A DNA stretch of 15,372 bases from Candidatus Fischerbacteria bacterium RBG_13_37_8. GTDB taxonomy: Bacteria > Acidobacteriota > HRBIN11 > MFGW01. Under the pieces are notes generated by a model. It worked only from the letters and a program-made list of their open reading frames with translations, did not search any database and was not told where the DNA came from. Below are positions 1 through 6,545 of the stretch, piece by piece. A program made the translations under genes and the position numbers. Position 1 is the first letter of the stretch. Each line of letters begins with the position of its first letter. The stretch is taken from contig MFGW01000061.1 in assembly GCA_001780385.1 (NCBI GenBank), positions 1 through 15,372 of the forward strand, given 5' to 3'.

Positions 1-812
1 GCAAGTTCAAAATTGCCACAGCGGGAGCCAAGGATGTTGATTTCATTTATAACAATTGCATTTTGATCGATGGCAATTTTTTGGTTATAAGTACTTTTCA
101 GAATAATAGTGCCGCGTGGTTTTATATATTCGAGGGCGAGGGATATACCTTCGGGATTACCGGTTGCTTCTATAATTACATCCCAGGTTCTATGTCCGAA
201 AGGCTTAGTGTCTGCGTGTAAACCAAGGTTTTTAAGCAGTTGAATTTTTTCAGGTTGTAATCCCTTAACAAACACGTTCGGATTGATAACGTGCAAAATT
301 TGTGCGATAAGAGCCGCAAGTTTTCCATCGCCTACTACCATGATGTTATGAGAGGGAGAGAGATGAATTTGTTCAAGAATTTCGCAAGCAGCGGCCAGTG
401 GTTCAACAAAAACTGCGTCAGAATCCTCAATGTTATCGGAGACCGTGTGTAAATTTTCAACAGGAAGAGTAAGGTATTGTGCCATGGCGCCATCTTTGCC
501 CTGAATCCCCAACACGGTTCTACGAGGGCAATGTCTTGTCAAATTCATATTACAGGCGGAGCATTCCCTGCAGCCTATGTTTATTTCTCCAACAACTCTC
601 TTATTGATTAATTGACTATCGTCACATTTAATGACGATGCCACAAAATTCATGACCCGGGATGCCTTTGAAAGACATGTATCCCTTCAAAATTTCCAGGT
701 CAGTGTTACAGATACCGACAGCAGTAACTTTAATGAGAGCTTCTCCTGGTTTTGGTTTTGGAGCAGCTACTGTGCACAAACGTAATGCTTTATCAAAATA
801 AAGTGCTTTCAT
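1..812 (-). CDS. Zinc-dependent alcohol dehydrogenase-like MDR protein (3' end outside window)
   Basis: The first 270 residues of a medium-chain dehydrogenase/reductase are visible; the C-terminus lies beyond the left edge. The GroES-like domain has the catalytic zinc set C35 (GICNTD), H54-E55 (PGHEF) and probably E137 (VEPLAAA). Four cysteines, C81, C84, C87 and C95, form the structural zinc lobe. A Rossmann domain follows, with VVGDGKLAALIA (about 159-170) as the nucleotide-binding loop and VIIEATGNPEG near 212. The family oxidises alcohols or polyols with NAD(P); the substrate cannot be told from sequence. The NICNTDLE/GHE/LGSRCG style resembles the MDR_like branch, whose members are about 310-340 aa, so roughly 50 residues are missing. 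The ATG at 812 opens the conserved MKAL N-terminus, but no good Shine-Dalgarno precedes it. It lies about 65 bp downstream of a strong terminator on the same strand, so it probably has its own promoter. Confidence 0.9.
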   Translation of the reverse strand, partial: MKALYFDKALRLCTVAAPKPKPGEALIKVTAVGICNTDLEILKGYMSFKGIPGHEFCGIVIKCDDSQLINKRVVGEINIGCRECSACNMNLTRHCPRRTVLGIQGKDGAMAQYLTLPVENLHTVSDNIEDSDAVFVEPLAAACEILEQIHLSPSHNIMVVGDGKLAALIAQILHVINPNVFVKGLQPEKIQLLKNLGLHADTKPFGHRTWDVIIEATGNPEGISLALEYIKPRGTIILKSTYNQKIAIDQNAIVINEINILGSRCGNFEL

Positions 813-852
813 AAATAATTAGCAGGCATCTTTTTAAATGATTAAGAAGTAC

Positions 853-861
853 ATTGTATCA
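853..861 (-). promoter_or_regulatory. Possible extended -10 promoter for the MDR gene
   Basis: The minus strand reads TGATACAAT, an extended -10 (TGn plus TACAAT), about 40 nt upstream of the MDR start codon. The position 17 bp further upstream is only a T-run, which belongs to the preceding terminator, so there is no real -35 box. It fits the need for a promoter after the terminator at 874-908, but the match is modest. Confidence 0.4.
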
Positions 862-873
862 TATATTTTGCGC

Positions 874-908
874 AAAAAAAAACGGGCGACTTACTCAGTC
901 GCCCGTTT
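874..908 (-). terminator. Strong intrinsic terminator of the small transcript (minus strand)
   Basis: AAACGGGCGAC and GTCGCCCGTTT form a perfect 11-bp stem (880-890 with 898-908) around a 7-nt loop. On the minus strand it is followed by nine T residues (874-882, the first two shared with the stem). On the plus strand only TTTG follows, so the terminator works for leftward transcription. It ends the putative small RNA and would also stop read-through from purD, which has no terminator of its own that I can see. Confidence 0.9.
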
Positions 909-917
909 GCTTACCCA

Positions 918-1034
918 TTAGTTATTTGGTGGTTTTAGGGGGTTATGTGCGTATAGAAAGGGGCTAAAGGGAGGTGCTTTTAAGGTGTGTTTTTTAGGGG
1001 GGGGTAATTTTTTTATGAGAGCAAATAAGTTCAT
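918..1034 (-). CDS. Possible 38-aa small protein inside the small transcript
   Basis: An ORF beginning MNLFALIKKLPPPKKH ends ten bases before the terminator stem, so it fits entirely within the predicted transcript. AAGGA lies 8 nt before the ATG, but it falls at or next to the predicted transcription start, which would leave an unusually short leader. The peptide is basic and rich in proline, lysine and asparagine, with no signal peptide, membrane segment or recognised motif. A longer reading from an ATG at 1130 would begin upstream of the promoter and is unlikely to be made. Composition alone could produce such an ORF, since the C-tracts read as proline and the A-tracts as lysine, so I rate coding below the sRNA reading. 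Confidence 0.22.
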   Translation of the reverse strand: MNLFALIKKLPPPKKHTLKAPPFSPFLYAHNPLKPPNN

Positions 1035-1052
1035 TTTTATATTCCTTATTAT

Positions 1053-1081
1053 AATATAAGCAATCTTTATGCCATTGTCAA
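1053..1081 (-). promoter_or_regulatory. Strong sigma70-type promoter for the small transcript
   Basis: The minus strand carries TTGACA (1076-1081), a 17-bp spacer and TATATT (1053-1058). This is a perfect -35 with optimal spacing and a good -10, the best promoter in the window. It lies well downstream of the purD stop codon, so it starts a separate transcript rather than serving purD. Confidence 0.8.
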
Positions 1082-1159
1082 GTATCCGTATTAAAATGAG
1101 CGAAAGAACCATAAATAAATGCTTTTGCATGAATTATTCATCAGTCAGAAAAAAAGACA

Positions 1160-1197
1160 TGTTACATTTTTGAGACACACAATATGAAAATGAGACA
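1160..1197. repeat. Two TGAGACA repeats exactly 20 bp apart
   Basis: TTTTTGAGACA (1167-1177) and AAAATGAGACA (1187-1197) repeat with a 20-bp period, close to two helical turns, in the gap between purD and the small transcript. A TGTTACAT motif starts the segment at 1160. Phased direct repeats can be operator half-sites. Repeated motifs behind a 5'-TG are also seen at the ends of some insertion sequences, but no matching second end or transposase is present. Confidence 0.4.
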
Positions 1198-1288
1198 TTT
1201 CCCACGATATACTATAATTCCACATACATTGCCTTGCCTCGCTCTATTCTATAGACAGGGAGCATGTTTTTGTTTGCTTTGTGCCTTT

Positions 1289-2581
1289 CTATTGTTTCTG
1301 TTTAAAGTATTCAATGGCATTCACCGCGATATCTTTTCGGCATTGCATGCCATCGAAATGAATCAGATCAATAGCCGAGTATGCTCTTTCGTAGGCTTGT
1401 GATAAAGAAGGGGCAGTTGCAGTGACAGATAACACACGACCGCCGCTTGATACTATTGTTCCATTTTCTTTTTTTGTGCCGGCATGAAAAATTTGAACGG
1501 AAGGTATTTCACTTGCTGCTTCTAAACCGGATATTTCTTTATTGATTTCGTAGCTATCGGGGTAGCCTTTTGAAGCGAGCACGATGCAAATACATGCTTC
1601 TTTTTTCCATTCTAATTTAATATCATGCAATCTTCCGACGATAGCAGCCTGGAGACATTCAATACAATTTCCTTGTAATCGTGGCATGATAGCTTGCGTT
1701 TCAGGATCTCCAAAGCGGGCATTGTATTCCAGTAATTTAGGTCCTTGTTTGGTCAATATAACGCCGGCATAGAGCACGCCTTTATAGAGTCTTCCTTCAT
1801 TTTCCAAACCTTGAACCGTGGGAATAATAATTGAATTCATTATTTTTTGATGGGTTTCAAGATTCATGTAGACTGATGGGGAGTAAGAACCCATGCCACC
1901 CGTGTTGGGTCCGTTATCACCATCGAGCTGCCGTTTATAATCCTGCGCACTGGCGAGTGGCATTACTTTGTAACCATCCGTTACGACTTGAAACGACAGT
2001 TCTATTCCTTCGAGGAATTCCTCCAGAATAATTTTTTCTCCTGCAATGCCGTATGTTTTTTGAATGAATGCATGTTCAAGAAAATCCTCTACTTCATCTT
2101 TTTTCTGGGCAATGATTGTTCCTTTACCTTGGGCGAGACCGTCAACCTTCAAGACGATGGGATAACCCCAATTGTTTTGTTTGATAGTTTTAAGAGTTTC
2201 CTGTTTATTAAAAGTAATAGCGAATTTTGGTCCCGGGATATCATATTTTGCAAAAAATTCTCTCGCCCATGCTTTGCTGCATTCGATCTGTGCTGCGGTT
2301 TGTGTTGGCCCAAATATTGGTAAACCCCGTTTTTGGAATTCATCAACGATACCAAGTGAAAGCGGTAATTCCGGTCCAACGATAGTTAAATCCATACTCA
2401 AGCTTTGAGCGAAATCAGCAAGTTCAATAATATTGGTAGGATGAATTTCTACGCAGGATGCTAATTCTGCTATACCAGCGTTGCCGGGAGCACAGAACAT
2501 TTCATTTTCTCCTTCTTGAAGTGATAAGCGCCACACAATAGCATGTTCTCGTGCACCACCGCCTACTACTAATATTCGCAT
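1289..2581 (-). CDS. purD: Phosphoribosylamine--glycine ligase (GAR synthetase)
   Basis: The enzyme catalyses the second step of de novo purine synthesis in the cytoplasm, joining glycine to 5-phosphoribosylamine with ATP. The 430 residues match the usual 420-430. The N-terminal domain opens with VVGGGAREHA (5-14) and continues with VGPELPLSLG (68-77). The ATP-grasp domain shows KVDGLAQGKG (145-154), LEEFLEG (186-192) and NGPNTGGMGSYSP (223-235). The metal and ATP site NARFGDPETQ (287-296) follows E285. The ATG at 2581 has GGAGG six bases upstream and begins exactly at the conserved MRILVVGGG start. It stands alone, with no other pur gene nearby, and is transcribed from a promoter that is back to back with that of the metallo-hydrolase gene. 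The stop is TAG, with no obvious intrinsic terminator before the one at 874-908. Confidence 0.97.
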   Translation of the reverse strand: MRILVVGGGAREHAIVWRLSLQEGENEMFCAPGNAGIAELASCVEIHPTNIIELADFAQSLSMDLTIVGPELPLSLGIVDEFQKRGLPIFGPTQTAAQIECSKAWAREFFAKYDIPGPKFAITFNKQETLKTIKQNNWGYPIVLKVDGLAQGKGTIIAQKKDEVEDFLEHAFIQKTYGIAGEKIILEEFLEGIELSFQVVTDGYKVMPLASAQDYKRQLDGDNGPNTGGMGSYSPSVYMNLETHQKIMNSIIIPTVQGLENEGRLYKGVLYAGVILTKQGPKLLEYNARFGDPETQAIMPRLQGNCIECLQAAIVGRLHDIKLEWKKEACICIVLASKGYPDSYEINKEISGLEAASEIPSVQIFHAGTKKENGTIVSSGGRVLSVTATAPSLSQAYERAYSAIDLIHFDGMQCRKDIAVNAIEYFKQKQ

Positions 2582-2607
2582 TAATTACCTCCAATATTTG
2601 GTATTAC

Positions 2608-2636
2608 ATTATGACAAATCTCATACATTTAGTCAA
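2608..2636 (-). promoter_or_regulatory. purD promoter
   Basis: The minus strand has TTGACT (2631-2636), a 17-bp spacer and CATAAT (2608-2613), leaving a leader of roughly 20 nt before the purD start. The -35 boxes of this promoter and of the oppositely oriented one at 2651-2679 are 14 bp apart. No PurR-like operator or purine riboswitch fold is evident, and the leader is too short for a riboswitch. Confidence 0.65.
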
Positions 2637-2650
2637 GTAACCTGCCAAGC

Positions 2651-2679
2651 TTGAAAAAAATATCTATGTATGCTATATT
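2651..2679 (+). promoter_or_regulatory. Promoter of the metallo-hydrolase gene
   Basis: TTGAAA (2651-2656), a 17-bp spacer and TATATT (2674-2679) lie in front of the hydrolase gene, with TGC before the -10 giving an extended -10 character. Transcription would begin near 2686, about 78 nt before the preferred ATG at 2764 and upstream of the alternative GTG. Confidence 0.65.
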
Positions 2680-2763
2680 TTCATTATTCAAGTAGTGAGT
2701 AAGCGAGAGATGTGTCCTCTTTATTATAGTTGCTGCTCATGGCTTGCAAAAAGGAGTTTTATA

Positions 2764-3393
2764 ATGCAGATTGAGACAAAGGCAGCACTTCCATTTTATA
2801 AAAATGGCTACCTGATATATTTTGAATCCTCAACTGATGCAATTCTTATTGATCCAGGTGATGAAATAGGTCTATTGCTTGCTTTCGCCACGCAAAAAAA
2901 TTTGACCATTACCCATATTCTTATAACCCATGCACATATTGATCATGTATCTGGTGTAGCGAAGGCAAAACAAAAAACAGGAGCCAAAATTTATCTTCAT
3001 CCTGATGATCTGAACTTATATGCAAATGTGCCTTTGCAGGGCGAAAAATTTGGTATTTCAATTGATACGCTACCGGAGGTTGACGCGCATCTATCTGATG
3101 GTCAAATACTTACGGTTGCTGAACAGGAGATTAAAGTAATTCACACTCCCGGGCATTCCCCCGGCAGTGTCAGTTTTCTTATAGAACAAAATCTCTTTTG
3201 CGGAGATATACTTTTTGAAGGATCGGTAGGAAGAACTGATTTGCACGGCGGTGATTTTGATACAATGATGACTTCAATTAAAACGAAACTGCTGGTTCTG
3301 GATGATGCTACCCTTGTATACTCGGGCCATGGACCTGTTACCACCATAGGGAACGAAAAACAGTATAATCCTTTTATTATTTATGCAAATTAA
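2764..3393 (+). CDS. MBL-fold metallo-hydrolase, glyoxalase II-like
   Basis: A 209-aa cytoplasmic hydrolase of the compact glyoxalase II/YcbL type, which hydrolyses thioesters such as S-lactoylglutathione or related compounds; the true substrate is unknown. The binuclear metal site is complete: HAHIDH with H56, H58, D60 and H61, then H131 (HTPGHSPGS), D148 (FCGDILFEG) and H189 (SGHGPVT). The segment GSVGRTDLHGGD (153-164) is typical of this subfamily. It lacks the longer helical C-terminal domain of classical glyoxalase II. I chose the ATG at 2764 because AAGGAG lies 7 nt before it and family alignment begins there. An in-frame GTG at 2695 would add a cysteine-rich stretch without support. 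Its 3' end overlaps the converging GGT gene by 4 bp. Both this enzyme and GGT can act on glutathione-type compounds, but the shared context may be accidental. Confidence 0.9.
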   Translation: MQIETKAALPFYKNGYLIYFESSTDAILIDPGDEIGLLLAFATQKNLTITHILITHAHIDHVSGVAKAKQKTGAKIYLHPDDLNLYANVPLQGEKFGISIDTLPEVDAHLSDGQILTVAEQEIKVIHTPGHSPGSVSFLIEQNLFCGDILFEGSVGRTDLHGGDFDTMMTSIKTKLLVLDDATLVYSGHGPVTTIGNEKQYNPFIIYAN

Positions 3394-5090
3394 TAACCGG
3401 ATGTTTTTCCCATTTTCCTGGGATCGGATGCTCCATAATACATTTTTCTTTCACTATCATAAATGACAGCATTAACACATCCAATACGTTTATTCTCTAT
3501 GCTATACGCCATGTCTTTTAATGCTGTTACAATCCCGGTATCGAATGATTCCTCAAGATACAGAATATCAGGCAACCATTGATGATGAAATCTCGGAACC
3601 GAAACAGCCTTGCTAACCGGCATTCTGAATTCAATAAGATTGAGAGTTACCTGCAGAACAGAAGTAATAATTCTGCTGCCCCCCGGCGAACCTAATACTG
3701 CATATAATACCCCGTTCTTTTCTATTATAGTGGGAGTCATGGAGCTTAACATCCGCTTGCCTGGCTCAATTGCATTGGCAGCACTACCGATCAATCCGTA
3801 CATGTTTGGATGACCGGGTTTAATGCTGAAATCATCCATTTCATTATTCATCAAGATCCCCGTATCTCCGGCTATATAAGAAGAACCAAAAGTGTCATTC
3901 AAGGTATAAGTATTTGCTACGGCATTGCCATGTTTATCTACGATCGAGAAATGAGTAGTATGCAATTTCTCTTTATTATTAAATTGTGTCGGCGCTATTT
4001 CGTCGCTTGGAGTAGGTTTCTCTTTATTAATCACTTTCCTGATTGTATTGATAAAGTCGTTTGATAGTAATTGCTCTAAAGGTACCTCGTAAAATGCAGG
4101 ATCGCCTAAATGCTGTGCACGTTCCGCATAAGCTCTTTTGAATATCTCGACCAGAAGATGTATATATGCGGGTGAATTGTGTTCATATTCAGCAAGAGGT
4201 TCTTCTTCTAAAGTTTTTAATATGATATATAAAAGGATACCACCGGAACTTGGCAGACCCATGCTGTAAATTTTGTAATCTTTATATCCAAAAGAAAGTG
4301 CATTCCTGGTAATGGGTTTATAGTTCTTAAGATCTGCCATGGTAATAATGCCACCGTCTTTTTTCATTGCAGCGGTTAATTTCTTTGCAATCGTTCCCTT
4401 ATAAAAAGCATCCGGTCCTTTTTCTGCGATGAGTGAGAGTGTTTGTGCAAGTTCTTTTTGTACAAGGAGAGAGCCTTCTTTCAATGTGTTTTGTGAAGAA
4501 TCAAAGAATATTTTTGCTGTAGAGCTATATTCTGAGAGGTCGTCACGATATTCTGAGAGGTCGTCAGCCAATTCTTTATTGACGGGGAATCCTTTGTCAG
4601 CTAATTGAATTGCAGGCATGAGTAGTTCCTTCCAGGGAAGCGTGCCATGCTTTTTCCATGCGAGATGTAAACCGGCTACGGTACCAGGAACACCAGCAGC
4701 AAGCGCTCCTTTTTCACTCATTTTTTCCTTAACATTGCCCGCTGTATCAAGGTACATATTATTTCGTGCGCCTGATGGAGCGGTCTCACGATAATCAATC
4801 GCAGTAACATCTCCATTATGATTCCGCACGAGCATAAAACCACCACCGCCAATATTTCCTGCTTGCGGAAATACTACTGCCAACGCGAAAGCAACTGCAA
4901 CAGCAGCATCAACGGCAGTGCCTCCCTTTTGTAAAATCCGTAAACCGATGTCACTAGCAATATCACTGTCTGTTACGACGATACCATTGCGGAAACCGGC
5001 AGGTTCTGCAATTTCGGCAGACACACACAATGAAATAAATACGCTCCCAAACAGGAGGAAAACACAAAATATCGTATGGTGCTTATTCAT
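3390..5090 (-). CDS. ggt: Gamma-glutamyltransferase, secreted
   Basis: An N-terminal nucleophile hydrolase that cleaves the gamma-glutamyl bond of glutathione and transfers or hydrolyses the glutamyl group. The proenzyme splits itself into large and small subunits. The 566 aa are normal for the family. Residues 1-25 form a Sec signal (hydrophobic core FCVFLLFGSVFISLCVSA), so it acts in the periplasm or outside. The large-subunit region has GGTAVDAAVAVAFAL (56-70), GNIGGGGFML (78-87) and the substrate-site ETAPSGARNNMY (102-113). The autocleavage site and nucleophile is T378 in TTHFS, followed by GNAVANTYTLN (388-398). SSM (449-451) and the oxyanion loop GSPGGSR (467-473) are present. The ATG at 5090 has GGAGG five bases upstream. 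A 7-residue tandem duplication in the large subunit is listed separately. Tail-to-tail overlap with the hydrolase gene means their transcripts collide. Confidence 0.96.
   Translation of the reverse strand: MNKHHTIFCVFLLFGSVFISLCVSAEIAEPAGFRNGIVVTDSDIASDIGLRILQKGGTAVDAAVAVAFALAVVFPQAGNIGGGGFMLVRNHNGDVTAIDYRETAPSGARNNMYLDTAGNVKEKMSEKGALAAGVPGTVAGLHLAWKKHGTLPWKELLMPAIQLADKGFPVNKELADDLSEYRDDLSEYSSTAKIFFDSSQNTLKEGSLLVQKELAQTLSLIAEKGPDAFYKGTIAKKLTAAMKKDGGIITMADLKNYKPITRNALSFGYKDYKIYSMGLPSSGGILLYIILKTLEEEPLAEYEHNSPAYIHLLVEIFKRAYAERAQHLGDPAFYEVPLEQLLSNDFINTIRKVINKEKPTPSDEIAPTQFNNKEKLHTTHFSIVDKHGNAVANTYTLNDTFGSSYIAGDTGILMNNEMDDFSIKPGHPNMYGLIGSAANAIEPGKRMLSSMTPTIIEKNGVLYAVLGSPGGSRIITSVLQVTLNLIEFRMPVSKAVSVPRFHHQWLPDILYLEESFDTGIVTALKDMAYSIENKRIGCVNAVIYDSERKMYYGASDPRKMGKTSGY
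4527..4566. repeat. 21-bp in-frame tandem duplication inside ggt
   Basis: The 19-base string ATATTCTGAGAGGTCGTCA occurs at 4527 and again at 4548, a period of 21 bp. It encodes DDLSEYR followed by DDLSEYS (about residues 176-190 of GGT). The near-identity at the DNA level suggests a recent slippage duplication that keeps the frame. Confidence 0.85.
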
Positions 5091-5141
5091 GAGAACCTCC
5101 TATTAATATAGTGGTCAGAATGCTCGCAATTAAAACCATTG

Positions 5142-5170
5142 TTGCAGAATATGTAGCGAAAGCTTATAAT
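5142..5170 (+). promoter_or_regulatory. Promoter of the radical SAM gene
   Basis: TTGCAG (5142-5147), a 17-bp spacer and a perfect TATAAT (5165-5170) lie in the 135-bp space between the divergent ggt and radical SAM start codons. This leaves a leader of about 48 nt. A comparably convincing promoter for ggt on the other strand was not found. Confidence 0.65.
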
Positions 5171-5225
5171 AAAACTGTAAAAAAAACAACAGCATGCGCG
5201 AATAGTAACCAGGAGCATCGGTAGA

Positions 5226-6383
5226 ATGAAAAAAACAAGACGTGAATTTCTCATAAAGAGTGGATGTGGAGCGGGCGCATTGTGTTTGTCTGGAATAATG
5301 GGTGAGCATTTGTTTGCCACGCTGGAAGAAACCCAGCCATTTAAATTTCAATTTGCTAAGACTGAGGATTTTCCTGCGAAAGAAGCCATGTACTATAAAA
5401 AATTGGATGCAAAGAAAGTAGAATGCGAGTTATGTCCGCAGGAATGCAAGGTAGCGGATCTTGAACGAGGCACCTGTGGAGTAAGAGAAAATCATGGAGG
5501 TACCTACTACACGCTCGTACATTCGCGACCCTGTTCCATTCATGTTGATCCGATAGAAAAAAAACCACTCTTCCATTATTTGCCGGGCACTCAAGCATTA
5601 TCTATTGCTACTGCTGGATGCAATATAGAATGTAAATTCTGCCAGAATTGGGAAATATCGCAATTCAGACCAGAACAAATTAAAAGTGTGTATTTACCGC
5701 CTGAACGTCTTGCGCAACTTGCTAAAAATAATTATTGTCCTACTATTTCCTATACCTATACAGAACCGGTAGTATTTTATGAATATGTTTATGATACTGC
5801 GGTAGAGGCAAAAAAATTACAGGTCGGCAATGTGATAATTTCCAATGGATATATTAAGGAAAAACCACTGGTTGAATTATTAAAGCATCTTTCGGGTGTA
5901 AAGATTGATTTCAAGGCATTCACAGAAAAATTTTATGTAGAAGCATGTCGCGGACATCTCCAACCGGTCTTAGACACTCTCATTACATTACAGAAATCAG
6001 GGATATGGTTTGAACTGGTAGTTCTCATTATTCCAACATTAAATGATACCGAAAAAGAATACAGGGACATGACGAAATGGATATACAAGAACCTTGGAGG
6101 AGATGTGCCTGTTCATTTTACGCGGTTTCACCCGATGTATAAATTATTGAATCTGCCCTCTACCCCAGTTACGACCCTTGAGACAAGCAGGAAAATAGCG
6201 CAGGAAGAAGGATTGAACTATGTTTATATAGGTAATGTGCCGGGGCATGAAGGAGAACATACCTACTGTCCGAAATGTCAGAAAATTGTCATTAAAAGAA
6301 TTGGATTTCAAATACTGGAAATGAACCTGAAGAATGGAAAATGCAAGTTTTGTGAACAGGTTATTCCTGGTGTTTGGCAGTAG
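5226..6383 (+). CDS. AmmeMemoRadiSam-type radical SAM enzyme with a Tat-like signal
   Basis: A 385-aa member of the radical SAM family (AmrS/PflA-like) usually encoded with MEMO1-like and AMMECR1-like proteins; the reaction is not established. The 4Fe-4S site is C132-x3-C136-x2-C139 in AGCNIECKFCQNW. A four-cysteine N-terminal knuckle (C67, C70, C74, C84 in CGVREN) and DPIEKKPLFHYLPG (108-121) are family hallmarks, as is YTYTEP (176-181). A C-terminal zinc-ribbon-like set follows: C348, C351, C373 and C376. The protein starts MKKTRREFLIKSG plus a hydrophobic stretch to about residue 30, a twin-arginine signal pattern, which would place a folded Fe-S enzyme outside the cytoplasm or at the membrane. 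The ATG at 5226 is needed to include this signal; AGGAG lies about 10 nt upstream. Neither partner gene is in the window. The family call is firm; export is inference. Confidence 0.9.
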   Translation: MKKTRREFLIKSGCGAGALCLSGIMGEHLFATLEETQPFKFQFAKTEDFPAKEAMYYKKLDAKKVECELCPQECKVADLERGTCGVRENHGGTYYTLVHSRPCSIHVDPIEKKPLFHYLPGTQALSIATAGCNIECKFCQNWEISQFRPEQIKSVYLPPERLAQLAKNNYCPTISYTYTEPVVFYEYVYDTAVEAKKLQVGNVIISNGYIKEKPLVELLKHLSGVKIDFKAFTEKFYVEACRGHLQPVLDTLITLQKSGIWFELVVLIIPTLNDTEKEYRDMTKWIYKNLGGDVPVHFTRFHPMYKLLNLPSTPVTTLETSRKIAQEEGLNYVYIGNVPGHEGEHTYCPKCQKIVIKRIGFQILEMNLKNGKCKFCEQVIPGVWQ

Positions 6384-6422
6384 GCTTATCATGCGAAATA
6401 TGAAAAAGAAATGAAAAGAGCA

Positions 6423-6451
6423 TTGATTTTATATGAGTAATGCGGTAAAAT
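6423..6451 (+). promoter_or_regulatory. Probable promoter of the subtilase gene
   Basis: TTGATT (6423-6428), a 17-bp spacer and TAAAAT (6446-6451) stand in the 162-bp gap before the protease gene, giving a leader of about 85-90 nt. Both boxes deviate from consensus, so strength may depend on other factors. Confidence 0.5.
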
Positions 6452-6520
6452 GACATGTGAAAAGATATTTGGAACGATATTATGACATTTGAAAAAATGT
6501 GCATGCTTTCTGAACATGCA
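6450..6520 (+). promoter_or_regulatory. Repeats and palindrome in the subtilase leader
   Basis: ATGACATGTGAAAA (6450-6463) recurs as ATGACATTTGAAAA (6482-6495), 32 bp apart with one mismatch. Just downstream TGCATG and CATGCA (6500-6505, 6515-6520) form an inverted repeat around 9 bases. The first copy starts inside the -10 box and the rest lie in the 5' leader, so they could bind a regulator or shape the mRNA leader. No known operator is recognised. Confidence 0.4.
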
Positions 6521-6545
6521 AAATTAACGTTTACAAGGAGGTGTC

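Larger units (their letters stand above)
874..1046 (-). ncRNA. Candidate C-rich small RNA, about 170 nt
   Basis: A near-consensus promoter at 1053-1081 and a strong terminator at 874-908, both on the minus strand, define a predicted transcript from about 1046 to about 874. The part before the terminator stem is poor in G and rich in A and C. It has C-tracts, including an 8-C run (997-1004), and the motif CACCTCCC (969-976), which is complementary to a Shine-Dalgarno sequence GGAGGTG. Long unpaired C-rich segments before a terminator hairpin are typical of bacterial trans-acting sRNAs that mask ribosome binding sites. I do not recognise a known RNA family; it is not SRP RNA and has no long self-pairing like 6S RNA. 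The start is inferred from the -10 position. The alternative is a short mRNA for the 38-aa ORF listed separately. Confidence 0.55.

Noticed and set aside
1184..1402. 72-aa plus-strand ORF with hydrophobic middle
   Set aside because: It overlaps the 3' end of purD antisense and has no SD; chance ORF.
2695..2763. Longer start (GTG) for the metallo-hydrolase adding 23 residues
   Set aside because: No SD at the GTG, an atypical cysteine-rich extension, and a good SD seven bases before ATG 2764 where family similarity begins.
2581..2763. Purine riboswitch or PurR box between purD and the hydrolase gene
   Set aside because: The predicted purD leader is only about 20 nt and no conserved aptamer core or palindromic operator is visible.
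5091..5225. ggt promoter on the minus strand
   Set aside because: TATATT is present near the start codon, but no acceptable -35 lies 16-18 bp upstream, so I did not annotate one.
6471..6490. Sigma54-type promoter before the subtilase
   Set aside because: A GG is present, but the required GC about 10 bp downstream is not, and a sigma70-like pair explains the start better.
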